The translations under genes and the position numbers were made by a program. From NCBI GenBank assembly GCA_017958935.1, contig JAGDBR010000200.1, forward strand, positions 1-8,477: 8,477 nt of DNA, read 5' to 3'. This DNA comes from Lachnospiraceae bacterium (GTDB taxonomy: Bacteria > Bacillota_A > Clostridia > Lachnospirales > Lachnospiraceae). Shown here piece by piece: positions 5,496-8,477 of the stretch; position 1 is the stretch's first letter, and every line of letters begins with the position of its first letter. The notes beneath the pieces are model-generated. The model ran no database searches. It saw nothing but the letters and a program-made list of their open reading frames with translations, and was not told where the DNA came from.

Positions 5496-6798
5496 ATGCC
5501 GCCTGCATGCCTTCCTGCGTAATGATGTCGTAATATCTGCGGACGATCGGCGTCAGTTCGGAAATGTCCGTGTGCCAGATGTCCCATTTCAGGATCTCTT
5601 CGACCGTCGCCAGCCGCATGTAATCGAGCACTTCCGGCGCGTCCTGCGCTTCGTCCGTGTGGTAGTAAGCGATCATGGCCGCGAAGGACATGCAGAGTCC
5701 TTCCGGATACTTCCCGAACTTTTCTTTATACTCCAGGATCGTCGGCAGGACGCGGACATCGAATTTCGAGACCGCGTTCAGCTGGATCGACGTGAGCATG
5801 TGCTTGATGAAGGGGTTCGCGAAACGGTCGATGACCGCGATCGCGAAGTTCTTGTTGTCTTCGGTGTTGCCGATGACCGGCAGGATCTCGTTGTGCAGGA
5901 TGTGGCCGAGGTAGTGCAGGATGTTCATGTCCTGCATGCATTCCAGCACGGTGCGCTTGCCGTACAGGTAGGCGCCCGGCACCATCGCCGTGTGCGAACC
6001 GTTCAGGATGCGCACCTTGCGCTTCTTGTAGAAGGCAATGTTATCGGTCCAGACCACGCTGAAGCCTGCCTTCACGAACGGCAGCTCGTCCTCGTGATCA
6101 CCGCTGATCGCCCAGAGGTGGAAGGGCTCCGCGGTGTCGATCATCAGGTCGTTCCAGCCGATCTCCTCGCGCATCCGGTCCGCTTCCTCGCGCGGATATC
6201 CGGGGGCGATGCGGTCGACGAGCGTCGAGCAGAAATCGTTCTCGTTCAGGATCCAGTTCTTGAAGTCCTCGCCGAGTTTCCAGTAATCCACATATTTCAG
6301 GACACAGTCGCGCAGCGCTTCGCCGTTGTTGTCGATCAGCTCGCAGGGCAGCAGAATGAAGCCCGGAAGGCCGTTCTGAAAGCGTCTGAACAGCAGCTGC
6401 GTCAGTTTCGCGGGGAAGCTCTGCGCCGGGCGGTCGCCGAAGGACTCCGTCCCCAGGAACTCGATGCCCGCTTCCGTCGTGTTCGAGATGATCACCCGCA
6501 TTTCAGGCTGGTCTGCCAGACGCAGGAAAGCGGCAAAGTCTTCGAACGGGTTCACGCAGCGCGAGATCACGTCGATCTCCGTCCGCTCGTTCACGATCTT
6601 GCCGTCCGAAATGCCGCGCAGATACAGATTGTATTTGCAGCCCTGGGCCATGAGCCGTTCGCACATGCCGTGCGGACGCGGCTGAACGACGACGATCTTG
6701 CCGTCGTACAGGCCCTGGTCACTCATTTTCTGAAAGAAATAGTCCGCAAAAGCTCTTAAGAACCCGCCTTCGCCGAACTGTATCACTGTTTCCTTCAT
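5470..6798 (-). CDS. uxaB: Tagaturonate reductase (altronate oxidoreductase)
   Basis: NADH-dependent reductase that converts D-tagaturonate to D-altronate; first gene of the uronate operon. The 442-residue protein belongs to the polyol-specific long-chain dehydrogenase family (mannitol dehydrogenase-like). The N-terminal nucleotide-binding loop IQFGEGGFLRAF (6-17) is followed by SNTTEAGI (105-112), the domain-joining LPCELIDNNG (150-159), and the catalytic motif KVRILNGSH (261-269). Lys261, Asn266 and His269 have the same K-x4-N-x2-H spacing as the catalytic residues of mannitol 2-dehydrogenase. It is about 40 residues shorter than E. coli UxaB (483). The ATG at 6798 has AAGGAGG (6805-6811) 6 nt upstream. 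The family alone does not separate tagaturonate from fructuronate reductase (UxuB); the neighbouring uxaA decides the call. Confidence 0.92.
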   Translation of the reverse strand: MKETVIQFGEGGFLRAFADYFFQKMSDQGLYDGKIVVVQPRPHGMCERLMAQGCKYNLYLRGISDGKIVNERTEIDVISRCVNPFEDFAAFLRLADQPEMRVIISNTTEAGIEFLGTESFGDRPAQSFPAKLTQLLFRRFQNGLPGFILLPCELIDNNGEALRDCVLKYVDYWKLGEDFKNWILNENDFCSTLVDRIAPGYPREEADRMREEIGWNDLMIDTAEPFHLWAISGDHEDELPFVKAGFSVVWTDNIAFYKKRKVRILNGSHTAMVPGAYLYGKRTVLECMQDMNILHYLGHILHNEILPVIGNTEDNKNFAIAVIDRFANPFIKHMLTSIQLNAVSKFDVRVLPTILEYKEKFGKYPEGLCMSFAAMIAYYHTDEAQDAPEVLDYMRLATVEEILKWDIWHTDISELTPIVRRYYDIITQEGMQAAYEEVFKNS

Positions 6799-6834
6799 TC
6801 AAATCCTCCTTAAATCGCCTTCTGACCTACTTTA

Positions 6835-6863
6835 AATATATCACGCGGAAAAGGAAAACACAA
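6835..6863 (-). promoter_or_regulatory. Predicted promoter of the uxaB-uxaA-uxaC-kdgA-kdgK operon
   Basis: On the minus strand a TATATT -10 box (6835-6840) is preceded directly by TGA, making an extended -10 element. A weak -35 candidate, TTGTGT (6858-6863), lies 17 nt upstream. Transcription would start near 6828, about 30 nt before uxaB. A weak -35 with an extended -10 would suit a regulated catabolic promoter. I found no clear operator palindrome or CcpA cre box around it. Confidence 0.55.
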
Positions 6864-6882
6864 CTCAAAAAGAGCGCCGCGC

Positions 6883-6921
6883 GAAAAGAAAGCGCCGTAC
6901 GGTCAAACCGTACGGCGCTTT
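6883..6921 (-). terminator. Rho-independent terminator after rpoC
   Basis: A 14-bp perfect inverted repeat (arms 6908-6921 and 6889-6902, 5-nt loop) begins 11 nt after the rpoC stop codon. On the minus strand it reads AAAGCGCCGTACGG-loop-complement, followed by a T-rich CTTTTC. A second copy of the downstream-arm core, CGGCGCT followed by CTTTTT, lies a little further on (about 6866-6879) and could form an alternative terminator with the same upstream arm. It separates the RNA polymerase operon from the uronate operon. Confidence 0.8.
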
Positions 6922-6932
6922 GCCGAAATGGT

Positions 6933-8477
6933 TTATTCTTCGGAAAGGTCTTCCGTGCCTTCCTCGGTGCCGTCCTCATAGACGCCTTCGGTCAGCGCGT
7001 CGAGAATGCTGTCGTTTTCGTCTTCGGCTTCATTCTCTTCTTCCGCAGCCTTCGCTTCGGCCTTCGCCTCTTCGATCCTGCGGGACTTCTGACGCATCTG
7101 CTCCTCGAAGGACGCGTCGGAATCGAGCGCCAGGTCGCGGTACTTCTTCATGCCGGTACCGGCCGGGATCAGATTACCGATCAGGACGTTCTCCTTCAGA
7201 CCCACCAGATGGTCGATCTTGCCGTTGATCGCGGCTTCCGTCAGGACCTTCGTGGTCTCCTGGAAGGAAGCTGCGGACAGGAAGGAATCCGTCGCCAGGG
7301 ACGCCTTCGTGATGCCCAGCATAGCCTGTGTTCCGACTGCCGGCTCCTTGCCCTCGGCGATCAGCCGTTCGTTCATTTCGTTGAAGTCCAGGACATCCAT
7401 CGTGGTGCCGACCAGGACATCGCTGTCGCCGGCCGCATCGATGCGGACCTTCTTCAACATCTGACGGACGATGATCTCGATGTGTTTGTCATTGATCTCA
7501 ACACCCTGCAGTCTGTACGGACGCTGGACTTCATGAAGCATGTAGTCCTGAACGGCACGTAAGCCCTGTATCCTTAAAATATCGTGCGGATTGATCGAGC
7601 CTTCGGTGATCTTGTCGCCGGCCTTGATCATGTCGCCGGTCGAAAGCTCGGCCGTTCCGCGCTTCGCGAGATTCGAGCCGAACGTGATGAGATAGGTCTT
7701 CGATTCGCCTGTCTCACGGTTCGTGACGATGACCTCGCGCTTCTTCTGCTTGTCATCCACGGTGACTTCGCCGTCGATCTCGGAAATGATCGCGACACCC
7801 TTCGGGTTGCGCGCTTCGAACAGTTCCTCGACACGGGGAAGACCCTGTGTGATATCGCCGCCCGCGACGCCGCCGGTATGGAAGGTACGCATCGTCAGCT
7901 GCGTGCCCGGCTCACCGATGGACTGCGCCGCGATGATGCCGACGGCCTCGCCGACACGGACCGGCTCGCCGGTCGCCATGTTCGCGCCGTAGCACTTCGC
8001 GCAGACGCCCAGGTGGGACTTGCAGCTTAAGTTGTTGCGGATCTTCACGGAGTTCCTGCCCTGCTTTTCCAGGACTTTCAGGATCTCGCCGACGATGCGC
8101 GGCGTGACCATGTTGTTCTTCTCGATGACGACCCTTCCGGTCTCCGGATCCACGATGTCCTCCGCGATGAAGCGGCCGGTCAGGCGCTCCTTCAAGGACT
8201 CGATGACTTCTCCGCCGTCCATGAACGCGGAGATTTCCATGTAAGGGATCTCGCCGCCCTTCGCGCAATCGTCCTCACGGATGATGATGTCCTGCGAAAC
8301 GTCGACAAGACGTCTTGTCAGGTAACCGGAGTCCGCGGTACGCAGCGCGGTATCGGACATGCCCTTTCTGGAACCGTGCGCCGACATGAAGTACTCCAGA
8401 ACGTTCAGGCCTTCGCGGAAGTTCGAAGTGATCGGGAGCTCGATCGTGTGACCGGTCGTGTCGGCCATCAGGCCGCG
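6933..8477 (-). CDS. rpoC: DNA-directed RNA polymerase subunit beta' (C-terminal part; 5' end outside window)
   Basis: The last 514 residues of beta-prime, part of the polymerase catalytic core; numbering here is from the window edge. [15 protein letters not shown] opens the fragment, followed by the bridge helix with [23 protein letters not shown] (36-58). The four cysteines of the C-terminal zinc site are Cys71 (REDDC), Cys152, Cys159 and Cys162 ([11 protein letters not shown]). The trigger loop region (about 190-215) contains [10 protein letters not shown] and runs straight into [17 protein letters not shown], with none of the large insertion found there in E. coli. After the conserved core, residues about 469-514 form a strongly acidic, probably disordered tail. 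The stop codon is followed closely by a terminator. In frame to the window edge, with no disruption. Confidence 0.99.
   Translation of the reverse strand, partial: RGLMADTTGHTIELPITSNFREGLNVLEYFMSAHGSRKGMSDTALRTADSGYLTRRLVDVSQDIIIREDDCAKGGEIPYMEISAFMDGGEVIESLKERLTGRFIAEDIVDPETGRVVIEKNNMVTPRIVGEILKVLEKQGRNSVKIRNNLSCKSHLGVCAKCYGANMATGEPVRVGEAVGIIAAQSIGEPGTQLTMRTFHTGGVAGGDITQGLPRVEELFEARNPKGVAIISEIDGEVTVDDKQKKREVIVTNRETGESKTYLITFGSNLAKRGTAELSTGDMIKAGDKITEGSINPHDILRIQGLRAVQDYMLHEVQRPYRLQGVEINDKHIEIIVRQMLKKVRIDAAGDSDVLVGTTMDVLDFNEMNERLIAEGKEPAVGTQAMLGITKASLATDSFLSAASFQETTKVLTEAAINGKIDHLVGLKENVLIGNLIPAGTGMKKYRDLALDSDASFEEQMRQKSRRIEEAKAEAKAAEEENEAEDENDSILDALTEGVYEDGTEEGTEDLSEE

Noticed and set aside
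617..6759. Long plus-strand open frames antisense to the operon (for example 617-1585, 2739-4112, 4290-5015, 5572-6759)
   Set aside because: They mirror real genes with GC-biased third positions. Their translations are rich in Arg, Val, Asp and Ala with no recognisable domain, and they lack ribosome binding sites.
6799..6932. CcpA cre box or LacI-type operator near the uxaB promoter
   Set aside because: I found no 14-16 bp palindrome with the central CG and flanking TG/CA expected of such sites.
7028..7070. Low-complexity acidic tail of RpoC as a possible frameshift or fused segment
   Set aside because: The frame is continuous with the conserved core, and acidic tails are a plausible natural ending for beta-prime in this group; there is no sign of a second domain.

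Overview
The window looks like a chromosomal segment from a fairly GC-rich member of the Clostridia, most likely Lachnospiraceae. The main clue is ribosomal protein S12, which carries the roughly 13-residue insertion before its PQKRGVC core that I associate with that group. RNA polymerase beta-prime supports this, because it lacks the large insertion found in the trigger loop of proteobacterial enzymes. Strong AGGAGG-type ribosome binding sites and a consensus TTGACA/TATAAT promoter also fit a Firmicute. The family-level placement is an inference.

Every gene is on the minus strand, so transcription runs from high to low coordinates. First comes the C-terminal 514 residues of rpoC (6933-8477, cut by the window edge), followed by an intrinsic terminator. 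A probable extended -10 promoter then starts a five-gene operon: uxaB (5470-6798), uxaA (4026-5495), uxaC (2490-3893), kdgA (1832-2470) and kdgK (716-1813). A terminator at 631-666 closes it. After a mostly empty gap, a near-perfect sigma-A promoter (459-486) drives rpsL, of which the first 115 codons are present (1-345).

The five operon genes make a complete route from hexuronate to central metabolism. UxaC isomerises D-galacturonate to D-tagaturonate (and D-glucuronate to D-fructuronate), UxaB reduces tagaturonate to D-altronate, and UxaA dehydrates altronate to 2-keto-3-deoxygluconate (KDG). KdgK phosphorylates KDG to KDPG, and KdgA cleaves KDPG to pyruvate and glyceraldehyde 3-phosphate. 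This is the pathway expected of a gut or rumen bacterium living on pectin-derived galacturonate. No transporter, regulator, pectinase or UxuA/UxuB pair lies in the window.

The main curiosity is location. A catabolic operon sits between rpoC and rpsL, two housekeeping genes that are normally close neighbours. The second point of interest is the rpsL control region, where a terminator-shaped hairpin begins at about the predicted transcription start and carries a short leader ORF starting in its loop. I see no mobile element, CRISPR array, tRNA or clearly novel multi-gene system.
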